Positions 28,121 to 39,560 of a DNA stretch of 64,000 nt are shown here, one piece after another; the stretch's first letter is position 1, and each line of letters begins with the position of its first letter. Made by a program: the position numbers and the translations under genes. The DNA lies in the NCBI GenBank assembly GCA_024760545.1, contig CP060501.1, positions 1,153,501-1,217,500 of the forward strand. The letters run 5' to 3'. Below the pieces are notes generated by a model. The model was given only the letters and a program-made list of their open reading frames with translations. It had not been told where the DNA came from and searched no databases. The DNA comes from Nitrospira sp. GTDB lineage: Bacteria > Nitrospirota > Nitrospiria > Nitrospirales > Nitrospiraceae.

Positions 28121-28996
28121 ATGAACGAATGGGGTCCGGCGCTCGCGGTGATTCTTGGGGTCGTCGAAGGACTGACGGAGTTTCTGCCCGTTTCATCTAC
28201 CGGACACCTTATTCTGGTCGGCCATGCCCTCGGTTTCACCGGCGACGTGGCCGCAAACGCGGAGATCTCCATCCAGTTGGGGGCGATTCTGGCCGTCATC
28301 GTATTCGAACGGGAAAAAATCGGACGGCTTCTCACCGGCGCTTGGGAGGAACAAAAAACGTTGCGATCGTTCTCACAAAACCAGCCGGCTGCCGCGTGGA
28401 CCAACCGCCTCAAGATCTCGATGCAAAGTCATCCCAACCTATGGTTTCTGCTCGGACTAGGGATCGCCTTCCTGCCCGCTGCCATACTCGGTCTGTTGGC
28501 TCACGGATGGATCAAATCTTATTTGTTCACTCCCCTGACGGTGGCGTTGACATCGATCCTCGGTGGCATCATCATCCTCATCGTTGAAGCCACGAAACGA
28601 ACCAGCCGTGCGATGCGTCTGGAGCAGGTGTCGGCAGTCCATGCATTCTGGATCGGTCTCGCACAGTGCGCCTCCCTGATTCCCGGAATGTCTCGATCCG
28701 GCTCAACCATCATCGGAGGCCTGCTCGCCGGGTTGGATCGCAAAGTTGCCACGGAGTACTCCTTTTTTCTGGCCCTTCCAACCATCATCGCGGCAACGGT
28801 CTACGAAACGTGGAAGGCACGGGGCTCGTTTACCGAGCAGGATTTTCTGGCGCTCGGCCTCGGCATGGTCATCTCCTTTCTGGTGGCCTGGGCGGTCATC
28901 GCCGCCTTTTTGACCTATGTCCAACGGCATACCTTGCGCGTCTTTGCGTACTATCGTATTATCCTCGGAATTGTGGTCCTGTTGGTCGTCCGCTGA
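28121..28996 (+). CDS. uppP: Undecaprenyl-diphosphatase
   Basis: A polytopic inner-membrane enzyme of 291 residues that recycles undecaprenyl pyrophosphate for peptidoglycan and other envelope polymers. Both signature regions are present: VEGLTEFLPVSSTGHLILVG near the N-terminus and PGMSRSGSTIIGGLLAGL near residue 185, with GAILAVIVFE between them. The start at 28121 has GGAG upstream and gives the usual MNEW-type beginning; the longer frame to 28082 adds an unlikely tail. The DUF2024 gene follows closely. Confidence 0.93.
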   Translation: MNEWGPALAVILGVVEGLTEFLPVSSTGHLILVGHALGFTGDVAANAEISIQLGAILAVIVFEREKIGRLLTGAWEEQKTLRSFSQNQPAAAWTNRLKISMQSHPNLWFLLGLGIAFLPAAILGLLAHGWIKSYLFTPLTVALTSILGGIIILIVEATKRTSRAMRLEQVSAVHAFWIGLAQCASLIPGMSRSGSTIIGGLLAGLDRKVATEYSFFLALPTIIAATVYETWKARGSFTEQDFLALGLGMVISFLVAWAVIAAFLTYVQRHTLRVFAYYRIILGIVVLLVVR

Positions 28997-29008
28997 AAGG
29001 AGTTGTTC

Positions 29009-29269
29009 ATGTCCTCGGATACGATTCATGTTTACGATACGTGGGTCAACGGCAAGAGCGGTCGCATTCACTTCGATGTGATGACGACGGATGAAGCCAC
29101 CGCCCTCAAGCTCGCTCAGGAGTACCTCATCAGCATCGGGGAACCGAGTGCGACGGTGACCACGAGAGAGTGCCAATTCTGTCACAGCGAACCGCTGTTC
29201 ATGTTCTCGGCAGAGCAGCAGAAACAAGCCAAAGAAAAAGGCGGATTTATCGTAAGAATGCCGGCCTAG
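29009..29269 (+). CDS. DUF2024 family protein
   Basis: An 86-residue soluble protein with the DUF2024 pattern: IHVYDTWVNGKSGRIHFDV at the start, EYLISIGEPSATVTTRECQFCHSE in the middle (read in parts) and a GGFIVRM end. The ECQFCHSE Cys-x2-Cys-His motif may bind metal. The ATG at 29009 has AAAGGAG six bases upstream, and a TTG two codons earlier is less likely. It lies 12 bases after uppP, so it is probably in the same transcript. Its function is unknown. Confidence 0.82.
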   Translation: MSSDTIHVYDTWVNGKSGRIHFDVMTTDEATALKLAQEYLISIGEPSATVTTRECQFCHSEPLFMFSAEQQKQAKEKGGFIVRMPA

Positions 29270-29337
29270 CGAGTATCGCAACCACGGGTGGTCGTTTGGA
29301 TCTCGTATGTCGGTGAAAGGGACACGCGCTTCACGTG

Positions 29338-29880
29338 TTAGGGAACTGAGGAGGTCTCCGAAGCAGTAGGGGGATCGGCTCGTTTCTCAAAGGCGAAGTG
29401 AATGATGAGGACGATCACCCCGACGGTAATCGCAGAATCCGCCACATTGAATGCAGGCCAGTGGTAGTTGTCGATATAGACATCCAGAAAGTCGATCACT
29501 TCTCCAAAACGCAGCCGGTCGATGAGGTTCCCGATCGCGCCACCGAGAATTCCTGCAACACTGACACGCCCCATCCAATCCTCTTCCGGCATCCGTAGCA
29601 GAATCGTGCCCAGCAGGCCAAGGGCAAAAATCGACGTCAACCCAAAGAAGACCATCCGAAACGCGTTGCTGCTCCCGGCCAGCAAACCGAATGCCGCACC
29701 GGGATTTCGAATGTACGTCAAACTGAAGAGGTTGGGAATGATGGGGATCGATTCATGGAGCCGCATGGTTTTCATGATCTGCTGTTTCGTCAGTTGATCC
29801 AGGAAAATGATGCTGCCGGTCACCGACGCCAAGGCCAGATTCCGCAAGGTAAGGCCACTCAACGGATTGCCTCCAGGCAC
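29338..29880 (-). CDS. lspA: Lipoprotein signal peptidase (signal peptidase II)
   Basis: A 180-residue inner-membrane aspartyl protease with four helices that cleaves prolipoproteins before the lipobox Cys. Conserved segments are [42 protein letters not shown] and [13 protein letters not shown]; the two catalytic Asp residues lie in the NLIDR and NVADS motifs. The start is GTG at 29880, overlapping the end of ileS by 22 bases. The ileS-lspA order is a widespread arrangement. Confidence 0.93.
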   Translation of the reverse strand: MPGGNPLSGLTLRNLALASVTGSIIFLDQLTKQQIMKTMRLHESIPIIPNLFSLTYIRNPGAAFGLLAGSSNAFRMVFFGLTSIFALGLLGTILLRMPEEDWMGRVSVAGILGGAIGNLIDRLRFGEVIDFLDVYIDNYHWPAFNVADSAITVGVIVLIIHFAFEKRADPPTASETSSVP

Positions 29881-32672
29881 CGGTCACAGAGGGTAGGATG
29901 GTCGGGGAAGGTTCCGACAGCCGGCCGGTAGTTCCAGCAGCGCTCGCATTTGCCATGCGCCGACTTGGTTACGGAGACGGCGAGATCGGACGTCGCATCG
30001 GGCCGTTGATCAACGCTCACCTGCGAGACGATAAACAAAGCGCCCAAATCCTCGGGCGAGATATCCAGCCACTGACCGGTCGGCACATCGGTGGTGAGAT
30101 GAACATGCGCTTCGAGCGAAGAGCCAATGACTTTCTCGCGGCGCCGTTCCTCCAAAACTCCTTGGACCTGCGCACGATATTTCAGCAGTCGCTCCCACCG
30201 TTCCGCCAGCCTCGCATCGGCCCAAGCCGGATCCGGCTCGGGAAACGAGGCGAGATGCACGCTCGTGGTTTCCATCCCTCCGGGTACCTGCGCGGCCAGC
30301 GTCCGCCAGATTTCTTCCGCCGTGAAACTCAATACCGGCGCCATGAGTTTTGACAGCGTCACCGCGACTTCAAACAGGACGGTCTGTGACCCTCGCCTCA
30401 AAGGTGAGTCGGCGCGGAAGGTATAGAGTCGATCCTTGAGAATGTCGAGATACACGGCGCTGAGGTCGACCGCGCAAAAATTGTTCAGGGCATGGAAGAT
30501 CGTGTGGAACTCGAAATCTTCATACGCTCGTCGCACCTTCGTAATCAGTCCACCAAGACGCAGTAGTGCCCAACGGTCCAACTCGGGTAACTGCTCGTAG
30601 GGAACACGATGCGCCGCCGGATCAAAATCGTACAGATTGCTCAGTAAGAAGCGGGACGTGTTGCGGATCTTCCGATAGGCCTCGATCAGATGATTCAAGA
30701 TCTCCTGCGAGATGCGGAGATCCTCACGATAGTCTTGAGCCGCCACCCACAAGCGGAGGATTTCCGCGCCCGACTGCTTGATGACGTCCTGGGGCGCGAC
30801 GACATTGCCGGCCGACTTGGACATCTTCTTGCCCTGCCCGTCCACGACGAAGCCATGGGTCAATACCGCTTGATACGGCGCCCGATGATCGGTTGTGATT
30901 CCGGCCAGCAGGGCGCTATGAAACCAACCGCGATGTTGGTCAGAACCTTCAAGATACAAATCAGCCGGCCACCACTTCCTCGATTTCAAGACTGCCGCGT
31001 AACTGACGCCGGATTCAAACCACACATCGAGAATGTCACGTTCCTTCTCAAACTTGGTACCTCCGCACTTCGGACATGCCGTTCCTGCGGGCAATAAATC
31101 AAGCGCAGATCGTTCGAACCAGACATCCGCCCCCTTCGATTCCATCAACGCGGCGACATGCTCGATCACGACAGGGTCGGCAAGGACATGATGACAGGTA
31201 TGACACGTAAACCCAGGAATCGGCACGCCCCACACCCGCTGACGCGAAAGACACCAGTCCGGACGGTTTTCAATCATGCCGAAGATCCGATCGCGGCCAT
31301 AGCTTGGGATCCATCGGACCCGTTCGATTTCCACCAGTGTTTCTCTTCGCAAATCATTCGTCTCCATAGAGACGAACCACTGCTCGGTCGCACGAAAGAT
31401 CACCGGATTCTTGCACCGCCAACAGTGCGGATAGGAATGGTTCAACAAGCCATGACCGAGCAAACGTCCATTCGCCTTGAGGTATTCGACAATCTTTGGA
31501 TTCGCCTTCAAGACATGCTGTCCGGCGAATTCCTTCACGACCGGCGTGAATCGCCCGCCATTGTCGACCGGCGCCAGGATTTCGAGTCGTTCACCTGGTG
31601 ACGCCTTGGCGTTGTGTTCCAGGACGAGGAGATAGTCCTCCATCCCGTGGCCAGGGGCGATGTGTACGCAGCCGGTTCCCTGCTCGAGGGTTACAAAGTC
31701 TCCGAGTAGGATAGGTGACAAGCCGGTGGAAAGGGGGCGTTGTGTCTCCAACCCCTCGAATCCTTCTCCGCCTTTCTTCACCCCCACCGCGCGATAATCA
31801 GTGAGCCCACAAGACTTGGCAACGCTCTCCAGAAGTTTCTCCGCCACAATCAGCAGTTCATCACCGACTTGGACGAAGACATAATCGAAATCACGATGGA
31901 GACAGACCGCTTGATTGGCCGGTAAGGTCCAGGGTGTTGTCGTCCAGATGACGACGGAGACCAGCTTCATTCCTTCCGGAAAGGAGATCCCGGGAAAGGC
32001 CTTTGCCAAAACAAGGGGCGAGGTGACGACCGGAAACTTCACATAGATCGATGGCGAGGTGTGGTCATCATACTCGACTTCCGCTTCCGCCAGTGCCGTT
32101 TGATCGTGGGTGCACCAGAGTACGGGCTTGAGGCCCTTGTACACCCCTCCATGCTCGACAAATTTCCCGAACTCGCGAATAATCGTCGCTTCATAGCCAG
32201 GGGTCATGGTGAGGTACGGGTGGTCCCATTCTCCCAGCACTCCGAGTCGCTTGAACTCATCTCGCTGGATGTTGACGTATCGTTCGGCATACTCACGGCA
32301 GAGCCGACGAATCGCCGACACATCTAAGTCCTTCTTCTTGTCGCCCAGTTCCTTCATGACTTGATGTTCGATCGGCAACCCGTGGCAGTCCCATCCGGGC
32401 ACATACGGCGCGTGGAAGCCTGCCATGGTTTTGGACTTGACGATGATATCTTTCAGAATTTTGTTGAGGGCATGTCCGATATGAATTCGGCCGTTGGCAT
32501 ACGGAGGGCCATCGTGAAGTACATACCGAGGCCGTCCCGCACCCGTCGCTTGGATTCGGTCATAGAGCTTCTGTTGCTCCCACCAGACCAGCATCTCCGG
32601 TTCCCGCTGCGGCAAGTTGGCCTTCATCGGGAAATCGGTTTTGGGAAGGTTAAGTGTTGACTTATAGTCCAT
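29859..32672 (-). CDS. ileS: Isoleucyl-tRNA synthetase
   Basis: A 937-residue class I aminoacyl-tRNA synthetase. HIGH (IHIGHALNK, near residue 62) and KMSKS ([11 protein letters not shown], near 617) signatures are present. The editing domain lies between, with the [10 protein letters not shown] motif. The C-terminal zinc site has CERC and CDRC pairs. The ATG at 32672 ([10 protein letters not shown]) is the usual bacterial beginning; the extension to 32696 is unlikely. It is co-transcribed with lspA. Confidence 0.95.
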   Translation of the reverse strand: MDYKSTLNLPKTDFPMKANLPQREPEMLVWWEQQKLYDRIQATGAGRPRYVLHDGPPYANGRIHIGHALNKILKDIIVKSKTMAGFHAPYVPGWDCHGLPIEHQVMKELGDKKKDLDVSAIRRLCREYAERYVNIQRDEFKRLGVLGEWDHPYLTMTPGYEATIIREFGKFVEHGGVYKGLKPVLWCTHDQTALAEAEVEYDDHTSPSIYVKFPVVTSPLVLAKAFPGISFPEGMKLVSVVIWTTTPWTLPANQAVCLHRDFDYVFVQVGDELLIVAEKLLESVAKSCGLTDYRAVGVKKGGEGFEGLETQRPLSTGLSPILLGDFVTLEQGTGCVHIAPGHGMEDYLLVLEHNAKASPGERLEILAPVDNGGRFTPVVKEFAGQHVLKANPKIVEYLKANGRLLGHGLLNHSYPHCWRCKNPVIFRATEQWFVSMETNDLRRETLVEIERVRWIPSYGRDRIFGMIENRPDWCLSRQRVWGVPIPGFTCHTCHHVLADPVVIEHVAALMESKGADVWFERSALDLLPAGTACPKCGGTKFEKERDILDVWFESGVSYAAVLKSRKWWPADLYLEGSDQHRGWFHSALLAGITTDHRAPYQAVLTHGFVVDGQGKKMSKSAGNVVAPQDVIKQSGAEILRLWVAAQDYREDLRISQEILNHLIEAYRKIRNTSRFLLSNLYDFDPAAHRVPYEQLPELDRWALLRLGGLITKVRRAYEDFEFHTIFHALNNFCAVDLSAVYLDILKDRLYTFRADSPLRRGSQTVLFEVAVTLSKLMAPVLSFTAEEIWRTLAAQVPGGMETTSVHLASFPEPDPAWADARLAERWERLLKYRAQVQGVLEERRREKVIGSSLEAHVHLTTDVPTGQWLDISPEDLGALFIVSQVSVDQRPDATSDLAVSVTKSAHGKCERCWNYRPAVGTFPDHPTLCDRCLEAIR

Positions 32673-32753
32673 AGACACTGGGATCCACGCTCTCACCAGG
32701 TAATCATACAGAATTGAGGGAATATACCGGAACGGAGGGGGGAGGCACCAGTC

Positions 32754-33857
32754 TTAACTGACGGCCATCATGCGATCGAGCGCGACCTTCGCCCAACGCT
32801 TGTCGTCCTCCGCTACCACGATATGGTTTATAACCTGACCTTCGGCCAGATTCTCCATGGCCCAGCAGAGGTGTGCCGCATCGATCCGGAACATGGTGGC
32901 GCACTGACAGACCGTGGAGGACAGGAAGAATACCTTTTTATCGGTGAGTTCATGCTTCAATCGATTGACAAGATTCAGTTCTGTACCGACCGCCCACGTC
33001 GTGCCGGCCGGTGCGGCAGTCACCGTACGAATGATGAACTCGGTTGATCCGATAAGATCCGCTTTATTCACGACGTCTTCATGGCACTCAGGGTGAACGA
33101 TAACCGTGCCGTTCGGGTACTGTTTACGGAAGTGATCCACATGAACCGGTTGAAACATCTGGTGGACGCTGCAATGGCCTTTCCAGAGAATCAATTTGGC
33201 TCGCTTGATGGCGTCTTTGGTGTTCCCGCCGTTCGGCTGGTAGGGGTCCCACACGATCATCTGGTCTCGCGGGATGCCCATCTTGTTTGCCGTGTTGCGA
33301 CCCAAGTGCTCATCGGGAAAGAAGAGAATCTTCTCTCGCCTGGCCCAACACCACTCAATCACGGCTTTGGCATTGGAGGACGTGCAGGTGATCCCGCCAT
33401 GTTCGCCACAAAACGCTTTCAGCACCGCTGCCGAGTTCACATAGACCGCCGGTATCACGGTGTCTTCCACGGGAACTACGCGCCCCAACGCTTCCCAGCA
33501 CTGGTCGACCTGTTCAATCGCCGCCATATCGGCCATCGAGCAACCGGCGGCCATATCGGGCAAAATCACCGTTTGCTGAGAGCGGCTAAGGATGTCCGCT
33601 GTCTCGGCCATAAAATGCACACCGCAAAAGACGATGTAGGGTCGCTCGGACCGTGCAGCGGCCAGCTTGGCGAGCAAGAGCGAATCACCGCGGAAATCAG
33701 CATGCTGAATCACTTCGTCCCGCTGGTAATTGTGGCCCAGGACCATCACCCGTTCACCGAGCACTCGCTTCGCCGCCAGTGTCCGACGGTATAATTCTTC
33801 CGTCGATAGCGCTTGGTATTCGATGATCGGTCTGGGTAACGTCGCAGTAGCTGTCAC
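32754..33857 (-). CDS. nadA: Quinolinate synthase
   Basis: A 367-residue enzyme that condenses iminoaspartate with dihydroxyacetone phosphate to quinolinate in de novo NAD synthesis. The NadA features are VLGHNYQRDEV, GVHFMAETADI with the first cluster Cys just before it (VFCG), GITCTSSNA with a second Cys, and CQCATMFRID near the end with the third. The start is a GTG preceded by GGAGGAAGG. No nadB or nadC is adjacent. It is divergent from the thiC riboswitch region. Confidence 0.93.
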   Translation of the reverse strand: MTATATLPRPIIEYQALSTEELYRRTLAAKRVLGERVMVLGHNYQRDEVIQHADFRGDSLLLAKLAAARSERPYIVFCGVHFMAETADILSRSQQTVILPDMAAGCSMADMAAIEQVDQCWEALGRVVPVEDTVIPAVYVNSAAVLKAFCGEHGGITCTSSNAKAVIEWCWARREKILFFPDEHLGRNTANKMGIPRDQMIVWDPYQPNGGNTKDAIKRAKLILWKGHCSVHQMFQPVHVDHFRKQYPNGTVIVHPECHEDVVNKADLIGSTEFIIRTVTAAPAGTTWAVGTELNLVNRLKHELTDKKVFFLSSTVCQCATMFRIDAAHLCWAMENLAEGQVINHIVVAEDDKRWAKVALDRMMAVS

Positions 33858-34026
33858 ACCTTCCTCCGAATGAAAAGGAATGTCATTCTACGATAGGCTC
33901 CCCGCACAATCAACGAAGAGCCCTACGAGGAAAAGTCCTAGTCAGCCGCCCCAAAGGATAGTAGACGGAATGGGGCTAATAGCCGATTGACTTCGCTCAT
34001 CTCCGAGTACTACGATCAGGACCAGT

Positions 34027-34118
34027 AGTTAGAGCTAGGGGTGCCTTGAGGCTGAGAGTCCGAACGAATCGGACGACCCTCACAACCTGACCTGGGTAAT
34101 ACCAGCGTAGGGAAGCCG
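34027..34118 (+). ncRNA. TPP riboswitch aptamer (THI element)
   Basis: Contains the conserved THI-box parts in order: GGGGTGCC (about 34038-34045), GCTGAGA (34051-34057), a variable hairpin GTCCG/CGGAC (34058-34062 with 34070-34074), ACCCTCACAACCTGA, and CTGGGTAATACCAGCGTAGGGAA. It lies directly upstream of a terminator and thiC, so it should switch off thiamine synthesis when thiamine pyrophosphate binds. GTAGGGAA at 34107-34114 is also the exact complement of part of the terminator arm. Confidence 0.95.
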
Positions 34119-34138
34119 GACGACAGCGGATCTTGTGA

Positions 34139-36157
<2,019 letters not shown>

Positions 36158-36194
36158 CTATGGATACAGAAGACGGATGCTGAAGGAGCGCCCT

Positions 36195-36995
36195 ATGGCC
36201 AAACCACGACCAGCCCCCTTGCGTGAACGGGACATCACCCGGCAGATCGCCCGTGAATACTATAAAGAGTTCGATCAGCTGATCGAGAGCGACGTGATCA
36301 TCGTCGGCGCAGGTCCATCCGGGCTTATCTGCGCGCATGACCTGGCGAAAATGGGATTTCGAACGCTGATTGTCGAGCAAAGCCTGGCTCTGGGGGGTGG
36401 ATTCTGGTCAGGCGGGTATCTCATGAACAAGGCCACCATCTGTGAACCGGCAAATGAAATCCTCGAAGAGATCAGCGTGCCCTGCAAGAAGATCAAAGAA
36501 TGCGAAGGGATGTACATGGTCGATCCTCCGCATGCCACCGGTGCCCTGATCGCTGCTGCATACAATGCCGGCGCCAAGTTAATGAACCTGACGAGAGTGG
36601 TGGACCTGATCCTCCGCAACGACGGCTCGTTGGAAGGGGTCGTCGTCAACAGCACCACCGTCGAAATGGCTGGTCATGACATCATCCATGTGGATCCCAT
36701 CGCCCTTGAGAGCAAGATTGTGGTTGATGCAACCGGCCATGATGCCGTCGTGGTCGAGCTCTTGCACAAGCGGAACCTCTACAACAAGGTTCCGGGAAAC
36801 GGTGCCATGTGGGTTGCACGATCTGAAGAAGAAGTCATGGACCGGACTGGAGAGGTGTATCCAAATTGCTTTGTCATCGGCTTAGCCGTCGCCGCCGTGT
36901 ACGGCACACCGAGAATGGGGCCCGCCTTCGGCTCGATGCTATTATCCGGCAGGTACGGCGCGGAATTGATTAAGAAGAAGCTCAAACAGGAGTAA
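36195..36995 (+). CDS. thi4: Thi4-type thiazole synthase, catalytic (sulfide-using) form
   Basis: A protein of about 266 residues that forms the thiamine thiazole from NAD and glycine. The dinucleotide-binding motif is VIIVGAGPSGL (residues 34-44) and the C-terminus has RMGPAFGSMLLSG. At the position where yeast Thi4 has its suicide Cys (before MDP), this protein has His165 in IIHVDP. That matches the archaeal/prokaryotic type, which uses free sulfide over many turnovers. The ATG at 36195 has GAAGGAG seven bases upstream; the ATG at 36177 does not. It follows thiC by 37 bases and is presumably under the same riboswitch. Confidence 0.9.
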   Translation: MAKPRPAPLRERDITRQIAREYYKEFDQLIESDVIIVGAGPSGLICAHDLAKMGFRTLIVEQSLALGGGFWSGGYLMNKATICEPANEILEEISVPCKKIKECEGMYMVDPPHATGALIAAAYNAGAKLMNLTRVVDLILRNDGSLEGVVVNSTTVEMAGHDIIHVDPIALESKIVVDATGHDAVVVELLHKRNLYNKVPGNGAMWVARSEEEVMDRTGEVYPNCFVIGLAVAAVYGTPRMGPAFGSMLLSGRYGAELIKKKLKQE

Positions 36996-37088
36996 CGAGT
37001 CCAAGTAACCCCAAGCGGCCGGCAGTCTGACGACAAAGATCATCCGGCAACGAGCACGACGCTGGTAACTCTTTTCAGCAACCTGATC

Positions 37089-37604
37089 ATGGACATGCAG
37101 GATTTTTTGTTACAAGGTGAAGGCCGCGAGGAAGATAAGCGCGAGGCCTGGAATCTATTTCAACAGGCCTTTGAGCGGCAAATGAAGGGGGATCTCGAAG
37201 AGGCGGTCAATCTCTATAAGAAGTCGATCGCCTCTCATCCGACGGCCGAGGCCTACACGTTCCTGGGCTGGACGTACAGCTTCATGGGACGCCTCGATGA
37301 CGCCATTGAGGAATGTCACAAGGCCATCGCGCAAGATCCTGACTTCGGCAACCCCTACAATGACATCGGCGCCTATCTGATCGAGAAGGGCGAATTCGAC
37401 GAGGCCATCACCTGGTTCCAGAAGGCGATGCAAGCCAAGCGTTATGAAAGCCCGGCGTATCCGCACCTCAATCTTGGACGCGTGTACGAACGCAAGGGGA
37501 ACTGGACGGAGGCCATCGATTCGTACAAAAAAGCCCTCGCTCTGGACCCCAATTATGCGCTTGCCAGAAAGGCGCTGGGACGGCTGATCAGCTCACTGAA
37601 CTGA
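37089..37604 (+). CDS. TPR repeat protein
   Basis: A 171-residue soluble protein made of about four tetratricopeptide repeats from residue 20 onward (AWNLFQQAFERQMKGDLEEA, AYTFLGWTYSFMGRLDDAIE, PYNDIGAYLIEKGEFDEAIT, HLNLGRVYERKGNWTEAIDS). No signal peptide or membrane helix is present, so it is probably a cytoplasmic scaffold. It is followed after 12 bases by a receiver-like gene and then ygfZ, suggesting an operon. Partners are unknown. Confidence 0.85.
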   Translation: MDMQDFLLQGEGREEDKREAWNLFQQAFERQMKGDLEEAVNLYKKSIASHPTAEAYTFLGWTYSFMGRLDDAIEECHKAIAQDPDFGNPYNDIGAYLIEKGEFDEAITWFQKAMQAKRYESPAYPHLNLGRVYERKGNWTEAIDSYKKALALDPNYALARKALGRLISSLN

Positions 37605-37616
37605 AATTACACCTCC

Positions 37617-37994
37617 ATGCCAACAACTATTCTCGTCGCCATCACCGACCTTTTCTTCTATACCAAAGTCCGGGACGCGTTACGGCAGACCAATTACCAC
37701 ATTGAGAAGGCCCGCGTGCAGCAGGATATCATCGACAAATCCGTTTCTACCGACCCAGGCATGGTCATTTTCAACATGAACGACCTGACCCTCGATGCCT
37801 TTCAGGCGCTGGAAAAACTGAAGGCCGATCCTCTGCTGAAGGGCATTCCGACGCTGGCATTTGCCAATCACGAAGAAGTTGAGACTTGGAACCGGGCCAA
37901 GGCGCTTGGCGTGACAAAGATCGTCTCCCGCAATGAATTTTCTGCTCGAACCAAAGACCTCGTAGACGAAGTTCTTGCCGCCACCTCACGGTAA
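37617..37994 (+). CDS. Degenerate response-regulator receiver-like protein
   Basis: A 125-residue single domain with the alternating beta/alpha pattern of CheY-like receivers (TILVAITDLFF, MVIFNMNDLTLDAF, IPTLAFANHEEVE, GVTKIVSRNEF). The phosphoacceptor Asp is replaced by Asn53 in VIFNMND, and the N-terminal acidic pair is reduced to one Asp. The C-terminal Lys position reads Ser/Arg. It is therefore likely a phosphorylation-independent protein-interaction domain. It lies between the TPR gene and ygfZ, same strand, with short spacers. Confidence 0.7.
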   Translation: MPTTILVAITDLFFYTKVRDALRQTNYHIEKARVQQDIIDKSVSTDPGMVIFNMNDLTLDAFQALEKLKADPLLKGIPTLAFANHEEVETWNRAKALGVTKIVSRNEFSARTKDLVDEVLAATSR

Positions 37995-38027
37995 CCAGTG
38001 TCGGACGGGAAGTCGAAGGAGTAATCG

Positions 38028-39119
38028 ATGAAACGATCCCGGCTTTACACACAACATACCCAACTCGGGGCAACCTTTGAGGAACTCACCGGCTGGGAAG
38101 TGCCCTCCCATTATGGCGATGCCACTGCCGAGCATCGCGCCGTCCGTCAGGCCGTGGGGCTGGCTGATCTTTCCCATCGTGGCAAGATCAGAGTAACGGG
38201 AGAGGATCGCGTGAAGTGGCTGCAGAGCGTCATCAGCAATGACATTCTCCCGCTTCAACCAGGCCAGGGTCGCTATTCCAGCCTGTTAACCCACAAGGGC
38301 AAGATGCTCACGTACTTCCGCCTGTATCTGCAGACCGAAGCGGTCATGCTGGAAGACGTTGGTGAAATCGGAGACACGACATTTCATGCTCTCCGAAAAT
38401 TCCTGCTCTACGGCACCAAAGCCAAGATTGAAAACTGCGCCGAGAGTTGGGGACTACTCCTGATCAGTGGACCGAAAGCCGCTCAGGTGGTGCAATCAGC
38501 CTTCGGCGTCGAAGTCTCGGACTTAAAACCGGTTGATTTCGTCACCGCACAGATCGGAGGGCATCAGGCCCTCGTGTTGCGCACGGAAGAAACGGGAGAA
38601 ACGGATGTCGAAGTGCTGCTCCCCATAGATGGCCTGTCGACTGCATGGACCAATGCCATGCAGGCCGGAGCGAAATTTGAGATCAAAGCCATCGGAAGTC
38701 AGGCACGGGAAGCCCTGCGCCTGGAGGCCGGCATTCCCAAGGCCGGACCCGATTTGAATGAAGAGATTGTCCCGCCTGAGGCCAACCTCGAAGGCAAAGC
38801 CTTCAGCCTGAATAAAGGGTGCTATCCAGGACAAGAAGTTGTCGCGCGTATGGATACATACGGCAACGTCCGCCGTAAGCTCGTGGGCCTGGTGCTCAAG
38901 GACTCCCTCGTCCCGCCGCATGGGGCTAAACTCCATAGCGGCGATCGTGAGGTGGGCTGGATCAGTAGTGCCGCTCGCTCCCCTCAGCTCAATAAAGTCA
39001 TTGCGCTCGGATTTCCTCTGCGTGACTTCAGCAAACCCGACACTGTCCTCTCGGTCGAGATCGACGGGGTACCGCACGAGGCCATCGTTCACACCTTACC
39101 CATCTATACCAAGCCGTAA
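38028..39119 (+). CDS. ygfZ: YgfZ/GcvT-domain folate-binding protein
   Basis: A 363-residue protein of the YgfZ (COG0354) family, which uses folate to support repair or assembly of iron-sulfur enzymes. The diagnostic KGCYPGQEVVARMDTYGNVRR motif (read in two parts) contains the essential Cys. The N-terminal GcvT-like region has VSHR-type LADLSHRGKIRV and DRVKWLQSVISNDI. A good GAAGGAG site precedes the ATG. ThiC nearby is an iron-sulfur enzyme, so the context is consistent. The truncated globin follows after 21 bases. Confidence 0.9.
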   Translation: MKRSRLYTQHTQLGATFEELTGWEVPSHYGDATAEHRAVRQAVGLADLSHRGKIRVTGEDRVKWLQSVISNDILPLQPGQGRYSSLLTHKGKMLTYFRLYLQTEAVMLEDVGEIGDTTFHALRKFLLYGTKAKIENCAESWGLLLISGPKAAQVVQSAFGVEVSDLKPVDFVTAQIGGHQALVLRTEETGETDVEVLLPIDGLSTAWTNAMQAGAKFEIKAIGSQAREALRLEAGIPKAGPDLNEEIVPPEANLEGKAFSLNKGCYPGQEVVARMDTYGNVRRKLVGLVLKDSLVPPHGAKLHSGDREVGWISSAARSPQLNKVIALGFPLRDFSKPDTVLSVEIDGVPHEAIVHTLPIYTKP

Positions 39120-39140
39120 CACCATATCCCGCGAATATTT

Positions 39141-39560
39141 ATGCCACCTCATGAGCAGGAAGATGACGTCCGTACGACCCCATACCAGGAGGCCGGAGAA
39201 CTGGCGGGGATAACCCGATTAGTTGATGCATTTTACATGAATATGGATACACTGCCGGAAGCCGAAACCATCAGAAACATGCACCCGCCTGACCTCTCAG
39301 AGTCGCGCAAAAAATTGACCTATTTCCTGTGTGGCTGGCTTGGAGGCCCCAAGCTCTTTCAACAACACTATGGCCCAATCAGCATTCCGGCGTTCCACAA
39401 ACAGTTCGCGATTGGATATGCAGAGCGTGATGCATGGCTCTACTGTATGGAACGAGCGCTCGCCGTCCAGCCATACAACGACCAATTTAAGGATTACCTC
39501 TTGGCCGCCCTCAGTATCCCGGCAGAACGAGTCAGAGAAGTCAACGCGGGAGAGTATTAG
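39141..39560 (+). CDS. Truncated haemoglobin, group II-like
   Basis: A 139-residue globin of the 2-on-2 type. Recognisable parts are LVDAFYMNMDTLPEA (helix B/E region), TYFLCGWLGGPKLFQQHYG, and FHKQFAIGYAERDAWLYCMERAL with His86 as the probable proximal haem ligand and the group II Trp in helix G. Such globins bind oxygen or nitric oxide in the cytoplasm. It is the last gene of the run starting at the TPR protein. Confidence 0.88.
   Translation: MPPHEQEDDVRTTPYQEAGELAGITRLVDAFYMNMDTLPEAETIRNMHPPDLSESRKKLTYFLCGWLGGPKLFQQHYGPISIPAFHKQFAIGYAERDAWLYCMERALAVQPYNDQFKDYLLAALSIPAERVREVNAGEY

Noticed and set aside
29270-29337. ACCAC/GTGGT stem as a terminator after the DUF2024 gene
   Set aside because: The stem is only about five base pairs and lacks a convincing T run.
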